DNA of 6,831 nucleotides from UBA11164 sp034376725 (GCA_034376725.1 JAXMJH010000042.1:1-6831); one strand, 5' to 3'. Shown: positions 1-5,167, counted from the first letter of the stretch. Numbers and translations are program-made. Notes: generated by a model not told the origin, from the letters alone.

Positions 1-51
1 GAACGCCGGCAACGACAGGCCGGGCTGGAACTGCACGCGATTCATGGCCAT
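1..51 (-). CDS. IS1595-family transposase, N-terminal fragment (cut by window edge)
   Basis: Reading leftwards from the ATG at 51-49, the 17 visible codons give MAMNRVQFQPGLSLPAF and then run off the window. The string NRVQFQPGLS is, from memory, the characteristic opening of IS1595/ISXO2-type transposases. These normally continue into a zinc-ribbon domain and a DDE-type catalytic domain related to ISXO2, none of which is visible here. A GGAG ribosome-binding site (complement of 60-63) lies 8 nt before the ATG and supports this start; an internal ATG two codons later is the alternative. The gene is on the same strand as sspB and lies about 125 bp downstream of it, so an insertion sequence appears to sit directly after the ssp genes. 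Whether the transposase is intact cannot be told. The call rests on a short but distinctive N-terminus. Confidence 0.72.
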   Translation of the reverse strand, partial: MAMNRVQFQPGLSLPAF

Positions 52-175
52 GATGAGGACTCCGCAGCGGCAAGGAGCCCTACCATGCCGGCCAAGCGTC
101 TCAGGGACTGCGACGGCTGAAGTATGGCGCTAATCAGGTACCGAAAAGTCGGTCGGTCGGTCGGTCGGCGTAACG
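52..175. other. Non-coding stretch between sspB and the transposase, probable IS end
   Basis: This 124-bp stretch has no credible gene. It must contain the transposase's upstream region and, if the insertion sequence is complete, its terminal inverted repeat and the junction with chromosomal DNA. The AT-richer segment around 131-147, just inside the GTCG tract, is my guess for the IS end. The other end lies outside the window, so neither the inverted repeat nor the target-site duplication can be confirmed. I see no convincing terminator for sspB here, only a weak 4-bp hairpin on the minus strand next to the tetranucleotide tract. Confidence 0.45.
148..167. repeat. (GTCG)5 tetranucleotide tract
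   Basis: Five perfect tandem copies of GTCG run from 148 to 167 and end 8 bp from the sspB stop codon at 176-178. The tract lies in the 3' flank of sspB, between it and the IS. It is long enough to be prone to slippage, but it lies outside any reading frame I recognise, so a phase-variation role is not supported. On the minus strand it reads as CGAC repeats immediately downstream of sspB. Confidence 0.9.
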
Positions 176-595
176 CTACTTGACCACGCGCAGCTTTGGT
201 CCGGGTTTGGCTGCCGGAGCACTGTCGGATGCGCCGCCGCCATCCGGCGACGGAGGAGCGGTCGGGCCGCCATCGGGCGGCAGCATCATGCCCTGCCCGG
301 TTTCCTTGGCGTAGATCGCCTCGACCGCAGCGACCGGCACTACGACGTGCTGGCTGACGCCGGAAAAACGGGCCTGGAAACGAATGTCCTCATTGCCCAG
401 CTCGAGGAACGCCACCGCGCGACCGGCCACGTTGAGCACCACCTTGCCGTCCTTGATGACCGAGGGCGGCACGTCGACTCCGGGGCTCTGGGCATCGACC
501 AGCAGGAACGGCGTCATGCCGTTATCGTCGATCCAGGCGTGCATCGCCCGGATCAGATAGGGGCGATTGGATGTCATCAAGGGCGTCTTGCTCAC
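176..595 (-). CDS. sspB: ClpXP protease specificity-enhancing factor SspB
   Basis: SspB is the adaptor that binds ssrA-tagged polypeptides and other substrates and tethers them to the ClpX unfoldase. The core (about residues 10-105) contains RPYLIRAMHAWIDDNG, PGVDVP, VVLNVAGRAV, FQARFSGVSQ and AAVEAIYAKETGQGM, which parallel the E. coli protein block for block. The last five residues, LRVVK, are the ClpX-docking tail known from E. coli SspB. Core and tail are joined by a linker of about 25 residues rich in Pro, Gly, Ala and Ser. At 139 aa the protein is shorter than E. coli SspB (about 165 aa), chiefly because this linker is short and less acidic. The start shown is a GTG 10 nt after the sspA stop; an ATG at 577 giving MTSNRPYL is equally possible, and neither has a good Shine-Dalgarno. 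It is co-transcribed with sspA. Confidence 0.95.
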   Translation of the reverse strand: MSKTPLMTSNRPYLIRAMHAWIDDNGMTPFLLVDAQSPGVDVPPSVIKDGKVVLNVAGRAVAFLELGNEDIRFQARFSGVSQHVVVPVAAVEAIYAKETGQGMMLPPDGGPTAPPSPDGGGASDSAPAAKPGPKLRVVK

Positions 596-605
596 CGCGT
601 GGAAC

Positions 606-1244
606 TCAGGAAGCGATGTCGTCGCGAAGCGCGCGTTCTTCTTGCGTCAGGCTGCGCGCGAAAGCCGGGTTGCGGAAGATCCGCTGGCCGTAGTCCTCGA
701 TCACCTTGGCCTCCTTGGGCAAATCGACGCCCAGCGACGGCAGGCGCCAGACGATCGGCGCCACCGCGCAATCGGCCAGGCTCATTTCGGTGTTCAGGAA
801 GAACTTGGAGCTCTTGAACACCGGCAGCGCCGCCAGCAACTGCTCGCGCAGGCGCTTGCGCGCCGCTTCGGCCTGGGTCTTGGCGGCATGCTGAATGGTC
901 TGGACCAGCGGCACCCAGTCGTGCTCTGTGCGCAGCATCGCCAGCCGCAGGCGGGCGCGGGCCAGCGGGTCGAGCGGCATCAGCGGTGGGTGCGGATAGC
1001 GCTCGTCGATGTACTCACTGACCACCGAGGCGGCGTACAGCACCAGATCACGGTCGACCAGGGTCGGCACCGAGTGGTACGGATTGAGTTCGACCAGCTC
1101 GGCCGGCGGATTGTTCGGGTCGACGGGAATCAGGTCGTAGCTGACGCCTTTGGCGGCGAGAACCAGACGCACCCGATGACACACCGCGCAGTCGCGGGCG
1201 GAAAACAGGCTCAATGCGTTCCTGAGTCGCAGGCTTGCGGCCAT
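606..1244 (-). CDS. sspA: Stringent starvation protein A (RNA polymerase-associated, GST-fold)
   Basis: SspA is a glutathione-transferase-fold protein without GST activity that binds RNA polymerase holoenzyme and alters transcription in starvation, acid stress and phage growth. The thioredoxin-like N-terminal half (residues 10-80) has LSLFS, VRLVLAAKGV, NPPAEL and LNPYHSVPTLVDRDL. Next comes EYIDERYPHPPLMP, in which P84-H85-P86 corresponds in position to the surface pocket essential for E. coli SspA function. The helical C-terminal domain has EADAARKRLREQLL-like, SLADCAVAPIVWRLPSLG and LTQEERALR blocks. The length of 212 aa is normal. The ATG at 1244 has AAGGAG (complement of 1254-1259) 9 nt upstream. 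Odd feature: residues 19-23 are CAVCH, a CxxC that E. coli SspA lacks (see findings). The gene sits between a candidate promoter and sspB and forms a two-gene unit with sspB. Confidence 0.96.
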   Translation of the reverse strand: MAASLRLRNALSLFSARDCAVCHRVRLVLAAKGVSYDLIPVDPNNPPAELVELNPYHSVPTLVDRDLVLYAASVVSEYIDERYPHPPLMPLDPLARARLRLAMLRTEHDWVPLVQTIQHAAKTQAEAARKRLREQLLAALPVFKSSKFFLNTEMSLADCAVAPIVWRLPSLGVDLPKEAKVIEDYGQRIFRNPAFARSLTQEERALRDDIAS

Positions 1245-1280
1245 CGATGGCTTCTCCTTGGCCGGATTATCGGCGGTGGT

Positions 1281-1296
1281 CCGGCCCGAAGGCCGG
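1281..1296 (-). other. UUCG-capped hairpin in the sspA leader
   Basis: On the minus strand the sequence is CCGGCC-TTCG-GGCCGG, a perfect 6-bp GC stem closed by a C(UUCG)G tetraloop, an exceptionally stable RNA fold. No T-tract follows, so it is not an ordinary intrinsic terminator. It starts a few nucleotides downstream of the inferred transcription start of the sspA promoter and about 22 nt upstream of the Shine-Dalgarno. It may protect the 5' end of the sspAB mRNA, or mark a processing site in pet-ssp read-through transcripts. The structure is visible in the sequence; the role is inferred. Confidence 0.6.
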
Positions 1297-1310
1297 CTGA
1301 CAAGCCTGTC

Positions 1311-1338
1311 ACTCTAGCAAAAAGGCACCGAAATTCAA
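1311..1338 (-). promoter_or_regulatory. Candidate sigma-70 promoter for sspAB
   Basis: On the minus strand, TTGAAT (complement of 1333-1338) is followed after 16 bp by TAGAGT (complement of 1311-1316). Each hexamer matches 4 of 6 consensus positions. The inferred start point is near 1304, giving a leader of about 60 nt that contains the UUCG hairpin and the sspA Shine-Dalgarno. It lies just downstream of the petC terminator candidate, where an independent promoter would be expected. Confidence 0.5.
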
Positions 1339-1366
1339 AGGAGTTCTACCATTTACCCCGTGTTTT

Positions 1367-1404
1367 CAAAAACTTACCGCCCGACTGAGCTGCCAGCGGG
1401 CGGT
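1367..1404 (-). terminator. Intrinsic terminator of the petABC operon
   Basis: On the minus strand, beginning 12 nt after the petC stop codon, ACCGCCCG pairs with CGGGCGGT to form an 8-bp stem (complement of 1397-1404 and 1376-1383). Inside it CTG pairs with CAG around a 6-nt loop, with one bulged base. The stem is followed by AAG and then TTTTT (complement of 1368-1372). Position, stem strength and the T-run together make a good Rho-independent terminator, though the T-run starts 3-4 nt late and some read-through into sspA is likely. Confidence 0.7.
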
Positions 1405-1415
1405 CCGGCCGTCGA

Positions 1416-2159
1416 TCAATGGACGTCGCGCCAGTATTCCTGCTTGAGCAACCACGCCATCAGCGTGAAAAACGCGAGAAACAGAAGCACCCAGACACCC
1501 ATGCTCTGACGCTTCAGGGCGGCCGGCTCGCCGACATAAGTCAGGAAAGCGGTGATGTCGCGGGCCACCTGATCGAACTGCTCGGCATTCAGACGGCCGG
1601 GACTGGCCAATTCAAGCCCGCTGACGTGACTGGTGCCTGCGGCATCGCTGGTGTAGACCGCGCGCGACACGCCCTGAAGCTCCCAGAGCACATTGGGCAT
1701 GCTCGCGTTGGCCAGAAGCGTGTTGTTCCATCCCATCGGCCGGGTCTCGTCGGCGTAGAAGGATTTCAGGAAGGTATAGGTCCAGTCGGGACCACCGGCC
1801 TTGCGGCGGGCAACCAGACTCAGGTCGGGCGGTGCCTTGCCCAACCAGGCCTCGCCATCGCCCGGATTCATCGCCGAGACGATGGTTTCACCGAAACCGG
1901 CGCTGCTGAAGTTCAGGTTCTGCATGACCTGCTCTTCGGTCAGGCCGATATCCTCGGCCAGCCGGGAATAGCGCTGGTACTCCAGGCTGTGACAGCCGGC
2001 GCAGTAGTTCATGTACAGCGCCGCTCCGCGCTGCAGCGAGGCCTGATCGTTGAGATTGACGTGCGACGACTGGAGGGCGCCACCGCCGGCGGCCTGGGCG
2101 GAACCGAGCCCGAGCGCGAACAGCGAGACGATCAGCAGGATGGCGAGGCGCTTAGTCAT
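1416..2159 (-). CDS. petC: Cytochrome c1 subunit of the bc1 complex
   Basis: Cytochrome c1 takes electrons from the Rieske protein and passes them to a soluble or membrane cytochrome c in the periplasm. Residues 1-23 form a Sec signal peptide ending AQA. The heme c attachment site CAGCH is at C53-C56-H57 in the usual YMNYCAGCHSLEYQRYSR setting. APPDLS (109-114) and the sixth-ligand region NASMPNVLWELQG follow, with M154 as the likely axial methionine. A single transmembrane anchor (about 219-238) lies near the C-terminus, followed by LKQEYWRDVH facing the cytoplasm. At 247 aa it is a compact bacterial c1 and is separate from cytochrome b, not fused as in some other proteobacteria. The ATG overlaps the end of petB by 8 nt (ATGACTAA), which implies translational coupling; its own Shine-Dalgarno is weak. 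It is the last gene of the operon, with a terminator 12 nt downstream. Confidence 0.97.
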   Translation of the reverse strand: MTKRLAILLIVSLFALGLGSAQAAGGGALQSSHVNLNDQASLQRGAALYMNYCAGCHSLEYQRYSRLAEDIGLTEEQVMQNLNFSSAGFGETIVSAMNPGDGEAWLGKAPPDLSLVARRKAGGPDWTYTFLKSFYADETRPMGWNNTLLANASMPNVLWELQGVSRAVYTSDAAGTSHVSGLELASPGRLNAEQFDQVARDITAFLTYVGEPAALKRQSMGVWVLLFLAFFTLMAWLLKQEYWRDVH

Positions 2160-3396
2160 GCGTAGTTACCCGGTCCGGCACCGGCTTGGTCGCGTCCATA
2201 CGCGTCCAGATCGGCATGGAAATGAAGAAGGCGAAGTAGTAGAAGGTGAACAGTCGCGCCCAGAACGTCTGCGTCGCGCTTCCGGACTGCATGCCCAGCC
2301 AGCCCAGCACGACGAATCCGACCACGAAGATCGCCAGCAGCAGCTTGGTGATCGGGCCGCGATAGCGGATCGACTTGACCGGGCTGCGATCCAGCCAGGG
2401 CAGCAGGAACAGGATCATCACCGCGCCGCCCATCACGATCACCCCGAACAGCTTGTCCGGCACCGCGCGCAACATCGCGTAGTACGGCGTGAAGTACCAC
2501 ACCGGCTTGATGTGTGCGGGGGTCACCATCGGATCGGCCGGGATGAAGTTGTCGTACTCCAGGAACAGATCGCCGAAGGTCGGCGCGAAGAAGATGATGA
2601 ACGCCGCAATCATCAGGAAGAAACCGACGCCGACCATGTCCTTCACCGTGTAGTACGGGTGGAAGGCGATGCCGTCGACCGGAATGCCGTCGGCATTCTT
2701 TTTCTTCTTGATGTCCACGCCGTCGGGATTGTTGGAGCCGACTTCGTGCAGCGCGCCCAGGTGCAGCACCACCAGCAGCAACAGCACCATCGGCAGCGCC
2801 ACCACATGCAGGGCGAAGAACCGGTTCAGCGTGGCGTCCGATACCAGATAGTCGCCGCGGATCCACTCGGTCAGCACATCGCCGATGCCGAACGGGAAGG
2901 CGCCGAACAGGTTGATGATCACCTGCGCGCCCCAGTAGCTCATCTGGCCCCAGGGCAGCACGTAGCCCATGAACGCCTCGGCCATCAGCGCCAGGAAGAT
3001 CAGCATGCCGAGAATCCAGACGATCTCGCGCGGCTTCTGATAACTGCCGTAGATCATCGCCCGGAACATGTGCAGGTAGACGACCACGAAGAACGCCGAC
3101 GCGCCGGTCGAGTGCATGTAGCGGATCAGCCAGCCCCACTCGACGTCGCGCATGATGTACTCGACGCTGGCGAACGCCTCGGCCGCCGACGGCTTGTAGA
3201 ACATGGTCAGCCAGATGCCGGTCACCAGCTGATTGACCAGCACCAGCATGGCCAGCGAGCCGAAGTAGTACCAGAGGTTGAAGTTCTTCGGCGCGTAGTA
3301 CTCGGACAGGTGCTTGCGGTAGACCGGCATCAGGCCGGGCGTGCGCTCGGTAACCCAGTCGGAAACGTTGTTGATCACGCGGGACAGGGAACTCAT
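2152..3396 (-). CDS. petB: Cytochrome b subunit of the bc1 complex
   Basis: This is the eight-helix membrane core of ubiquinol:cytochrome c oxidoreductase; it carries hemes bL and bH and the two quinone sites. The heme ligands are H95 and H109 in helix B (RYMHSTGAS, VYLHMFR) and H197 and H212 in helix D (FFALHVVALP, VVLHLGALHEVGSNNP). The helix D pair is 15 residues apart, one more than in mitochondrial and Rhodobacter cytochrome b. The Qo-site motif is PVWY (298-301) where mitochondria and alphaproteobacteria have PEWY. Predicted membrane helices lie near 41-63, 94-115, 126-148, 190-215, 254-273, 316-334, 350-369 and 379-397. The 414-aa length covers both the N- and C-terminal domains, so this is full bc1 cytochrome b, not b6. 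The ATG overlaps the petA stop as TAATG, and AAGGAG (complement of 3404-3409) lies 7 nt upstream. Confidence 0.98.
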   Translation of the reverse strand: MSSLSRVINNVSDWVTERTPGLMPVYRKHLSEYYAPKNFNLWYYFGSLAMLVLVNQLVTGIWLTMFYKPSAAEAFASVEYIMRDVEWGWLIRYMHSTGASAFFVVVYLHMFRAMIYGSYQKPREIVWILGMLIFLALMAEAFMGYVLPWGQMSYWGAQVIINLFGAFPFGIGDVLTEWIRGDYLVSDATLNRFFALHVVALPMVLLLLVVLHLGALHEVGSNNPDGVDIKKKKNADGIPVDGIAFHPYYTVKDMVGVGFFLMIAAFIIFFAPTFGDLFLEYDNFIPADPMVTPAHIKPVWYFTPYYAMLRAVPDKLFGVIVMGGAVMILFLLPWLDRSPVKSIRYRGPITKLLLAIFVVGFVVLGWLGMQSGSATQTFWARLFTFYYFAFFISMPIWTRMDATKPVPDRVTTHD

Positions 3397-3995
3397 TACG
3401 CGGCTCCTTCTGTGTCGACGCCGATCAGGATGTGGTTGTCGTCGATGAACCGATGCGGCGGCACCAGGAGGTTGGTCGGCGCTGGCACACCGTCATACAC
3501 CCGGCCGGCCAGATCGAAGCGCGAGTTGTGGCACGGGCAGTAGAAACCGCCCTTCCACTGCGCGTCGAACGGCTGCGGGGTCATTTCCGGCACAAACGTG
3601 GGCGAGCAGCCCAGGTGGGTGCAGATGCCGACGATGACGCCGATTTCCGGCTTGATCGAGCGATACGCATTGCTGGCGTAGGCCGGCTGCTGGTCGGGAT
3701 TCTCGGAGTTGGGATCGCGCAGGCTGCCGTCCAGACTCGGCAGCTGGGCGAGTTGCGCCTCGCTGCGACGAATGATCCAGACCGGCTGGCCGCGCCATTG
3801 CGCGATCAATCGCTGGCCGACCTCGAGCTTGCTGATGTCCTGCTGGACGGGCGCCCCGGCCACCCGCGCCTTCGCGCTGGGCTGCCATGACGCGACGAAC
3901 GGCACGGCGGCGAAACCGGCGCCGATCGCGCCGACAACGGCGGTGCTGGCGGTCAGGAATCGGCGGCGGCCCGTATTGACCTCTGGGTTGGTCAT
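3396..3995 (-). CDS. petA: Rieske [2Fe-2S] iron-sulfur subunit of the bc1 complex
   Basis: The Rieske protein accepts the first electron from ubiquinol at the Qo site and carries it to cytochrome c1. The 199-aa product begins MTNPEVNTGRRRFLTAS. RRRFL at 10-14 fits a twin-arginine signal, and the hydrophobic stretch 17-36 serves as an uncleaved membrane anchor. The cluster motifs are CTHLGC (125-130) and CPCHNS (153-158). The ligands are C125, H127, C153 and H156, with the C130-C155 disulfide expected. In the second loop the usual CHGS is CHNS, and F160 stands where Rhodobacter has the Tyr that raises the redox potential. PAPTNLLVPP near the C-terminus is the Pro-rich loop of the family. The ATG at 3995 has GGAG (complement of 4002-4005) 6 nt upstream. 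The frame is open 26 codons further to a TTG at 4073, but that extension precedes the Tat signal and is rejected. It is the first gene of the operon. Confidence 0.97.
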   Translation of the reverse strand: MTNPEVNTGRRRFLTASTAVVGAIGAGFAAVPFVASWQPSAKARVAGAPVQQDISKLEVGQRLIAQWRGQPVWIIRRSEAQLAQLPSLDGSLRDPNSENPDQQPAYASNAYRSIKPEIGVIVGICTHLGCSPTFVPEMTPQPFDAQWKGGFYCPCHNSRFDLAGRVYDGVPAPTNLLVPPHRFIDDNHILIGVDTEGAA

Positions 3996-4080
3996 TCGGT
4001 TCTCCGAGCTGGAACGTTTGGTTGAGGTAACGGTTTGCAGTAGCGGGCCGCGATCGGGATCGGCGGCACGCAAGACCGCC

Positions 4081-4110
4081 AGTTTACCGGAACCCTGAAT
4101 CGAGCGACAA
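4081..4110 (-). promoter_or_regulatory. Candidate sigma-70 promoter for petABC
   Basis: On the minus strand TTGTCG (complement of 4105-4110) is followed after 18 bp by TAAACT (complement of 4081-4086). Each matches 4 of 6 consensus bases. The inferred start point near 4074 gives a leader of about 80 nt before the petA ATG. It is the best promoter-like pair in the 193-bp gap between the transglycosylase stop and petA, but it is not strong, and a regulated promoter is possible given the hexamer array next to it. Confidence 0.4.
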
Positions 4111-4133
4111 CGACCACGAGCACGACCACGAGC
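4104..4133 (-). repeat. Hexamer array (NNTCGT) abutting the petA -35 region
   Basis: The 12-mer GCTCGTGGTCGT occurs twice in perfect tandem on the minus strand (complement of 4122-4133 and 4110-4121). A fifth, degenerate hexamer TGTCGC (4104-4109) overlaps the candidate -35 of petA. The array can be read as five 6-bp units sharing TCG. It lies immediately upstream of the proposed promoter, where an activator could bind, but the period of 6 bp is not a full helical turn and chance low complexity is possible. Confidence 0.6.
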
Positions 4134-4188
4134 CCGGAGCAGCGTAGGTGACCGGAAACTCGGCCGAATCAGCCCACATGGCCCTGCT

Positions 4189-5025
4189 TCAACGGCTGCC
4201 GCCCGCAGTCAGGGCGCCGCGATAGCGGGCCGCCAGGATGTTGACCCGCTCGACATAGCGCTGGGTCTCCTCATAGGGCGGCACGCCGCCGTGCCGGTCG
4301 ACCGCGCCCTCGCCGGCGTTGTAGGCTGCCGCCGCCAGGGTGATGTCGCCCTTGTAGCGCTTCAGCAGCCAGGCCAGATAGGCGCTTCCGCCCTTGATGT
4401 TCTGCTCGGGCTGATAGGGATCGCCCACCCCGAAGCGCTCCGCCGTGGCCGGCATCAGCTGCATCAGCCCCTGGGCGCCCTTGTGCGAGCGCGCGTTGGC
4501 ATTGAATGCGCTCTCGGCGTGGATCACCGCCCGAAGCAGGGCCTCATCGACCTGGTTGTCGACCGCAGCCGCGCGGATCTCGCTGCCGAACGCCTCGGTG
4601 TTCAGCCGCACGTTGCTGAAATCGACCGGCGCACGCAGCGCGCAGGCGAAACAGGTCTCGATATAGGTGAACAACACCTTGGCGCCGCTGGCGCCGGCCG
4701 GCTTGACGTTGGTGTAGTGGGTCACCCCGTCGCGTTCGTATTTGTAGACCGCGCCCCGGCTGACCCGCGAGCCGGCGGTCGGTGTCGCGGCATCCAGCGA
4801 CTGGCCCACCGACGCGCTGCGAAAGGCGACCGAGCCGGCGGCCGCTGCCGATCCGCCGGTCGCGCCGGCAACCCGTCGGCACGACTGACCGGCAACCGGC
4901 TGGCCGACGTAACTGCGTATGCCATCGGCGCCCTCGCAGCGATACAGCGCATCGCCGGCGGTCGACGCCGGGGCGCAGGCCAGCAGCGACAGACCGACAA
5001 CCAGCAAGGACCCGATTCTGTTCAC
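4189..5025 (-). CDS. Lytic transglycosylase, SLT-domain, exported (possible lipoprotein)
   Basis: The enzyme cleaves the MurNAc-GlcNAc bond of peptidoglycan with formation of 1,6-anhydro-MurNAc. From the GTG at 5025 the product has 278 aa, starting MNRIGSLLVVGLSLLACAP. LLAC at 14-17 is an acceptable lipobox, with cleavage after STA an alternative. Two similar segments precede the catalytic domain: YRCEGADGIRSYVGQP (28-43) and YKYERDGVTHYTNVKP (94-109), both resembling DUF4124-type motifs. A CFAC pair is at 125-128. The SLT domain (about 145-250) has the catalytic Glu E171 in AVIHAESAFN, GLMQLMP at 186-192 and AYNAGEGAV at 234-242, the three standard motifs of this family. An in-frame TTG at 5061 would add 12 residues ahead of the signal sequence and is less likely. 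The gene diverges from miaB and lies 193 bp upstream of petA with no clear terminator between. I cannot assign a specific mlt name. Confidence 0.9.
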   Translation of the reverse strand: MNRIGSLLVVGLSLLACAPASTAGDALYRCEGADGIRSYVGQPVAGQSCRRVAGATGGSAAAAGSVAFRSASVGQSLDAATPTAGSRVSRGAVYKYERDGVTHYTNVKPAGASGAKVLFTYIETCFACALRAPVDFSNVRLNTEAFGSEIRAAAVDNQVDEALLRAVIHAESAFNANARSHKGAQGLMQLMPATAERFGVGDPYQPEQNIKGGSAYLAWLLKRYKGDITLAAAAYNAGEGAVDRHGGVPPYEETQRYVERVNILAARYRGALTAGGSR

Positions 5026-5065
5026 ACCCGCTGAAACCTCGCGTCGACTGTTGGATAACAACGCT

Positions 5066-5093
5066 ATGACCCACCGACAGCGGCCAGTACACT
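5066..5093 (+). promoter_or_regulatory. Candidate promoter for miaB
   Basis: ATGACC (5066-5071, 4 of 6 to the -35 consensus) is followed after 16 bp by TACACT (5088-5093, 4 of 6 to the -10 consensus, keeping the key T, A and final T). The start would be near 5100, giving a leader of about 68 nt. The -10 directly abuts the -10 of the opposing candidate promoter for the transglycosylase. Confidence 0.38.
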
Positions 5094-5106
5094 ACTGTAC
5101 ATGCCG
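5081..5106. promoter_or_regulatory. Imperfect 26-bp dyad in the divergent promoter
   Basis: GTACA (5087-5091) and TGTAC (5096-5100) are perfect inverted arms around CTAC. After two mismatched positions on each side the symmetry resumes with CGGC (5081-5084) and GCCG (5103-5106), so 9 of 11 arm positions pair. It covers the -10 elements of both divergent candidate promoters, as an operator would. It is not a match to any operator I recognise. It may simply reflect two opposed -10 boxes. Confidence 0.45.
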
Positions 5107-5121
5107 GCCGCGCAAGCGCAA
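5094..5121 (-). promoter_or_regulatory. Candidate promoter for the lytic transglycosylase
   Basis: On the minus strand TTGCGC (complement of 5116-5121, only 3 of 6 to consensus) is followed after 16 bp by TACAGT (complement of 5094-5099, 4 of 6). The start would be near 5087, about 60 nt upstream of the GTG start codon. The -35 is poor, so the call relies mostly on the -10 and the divergent layout. Confidence 0.3.
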
Positions 5122-5133
5122 CGCCGGATTTTC
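5104..5133 (+). other. GNRA-capped hairpin with short T-run in the miaB leader
   Basis: CCGGC (5104-5108) pairs with GCCGG (5123-5127). Inside, CGC-GCAA-GCG (5109-5118) forms a stem with a GCAA tetraloop of the GNRA type, and CAAC is left as a bulge on the 3' side. ATTTTC follows. This resembles a weak terminator or attenuator in the miaB 5' leader, but the T-run is only four and the bulge weakens the stem, so a passive leader structure is equally likely. Confidence 0.35.
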
Positions 5134-5167
5134 ACCCACCCATCAAGTCCCGACCGGAGTAAGCGCC

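Noticed and set aside
1176..1190. SspA as a c-type cytochrome because of CAVCH
   Set aside because: The protein has no signal peptide and is a clear cytoplasmic GST-fold SspA; the motif sits at a thioredoxin-fold active-site position.
567..1388. Plus-strand open frame of 273 codons opposite sspA
   Set aside because: It is antisense to an unmistakable SspA, runs through the pet-ssp regulatory gap, and has no recognisable domain.
2050..3543. Long plus-strand open frame of 497 codons opposite petC and petB
   Set aside because: It is antisense to cytochrome b and c1, its product is a His/Arg/Gln-rich string typical of the complement of GC-rich genes, and it resembles no family.
3996..4073. 26-codon N-terminal extension of petA from a TTG
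   Set aside because: It would bury the twin-arginine signal, lies at the inferred transcription start, and lacks a ribosome-binding site, whereas the ATG at 3995 has GGAG at good spacing.
5086..5101. LexA (SOS) box
   Set aside because: The dyad is GTACA-N4-TGTAC, which does not match CTGT-N8-ACAG or the Xanthomonas-type LexA site in arm sequence or spacing.
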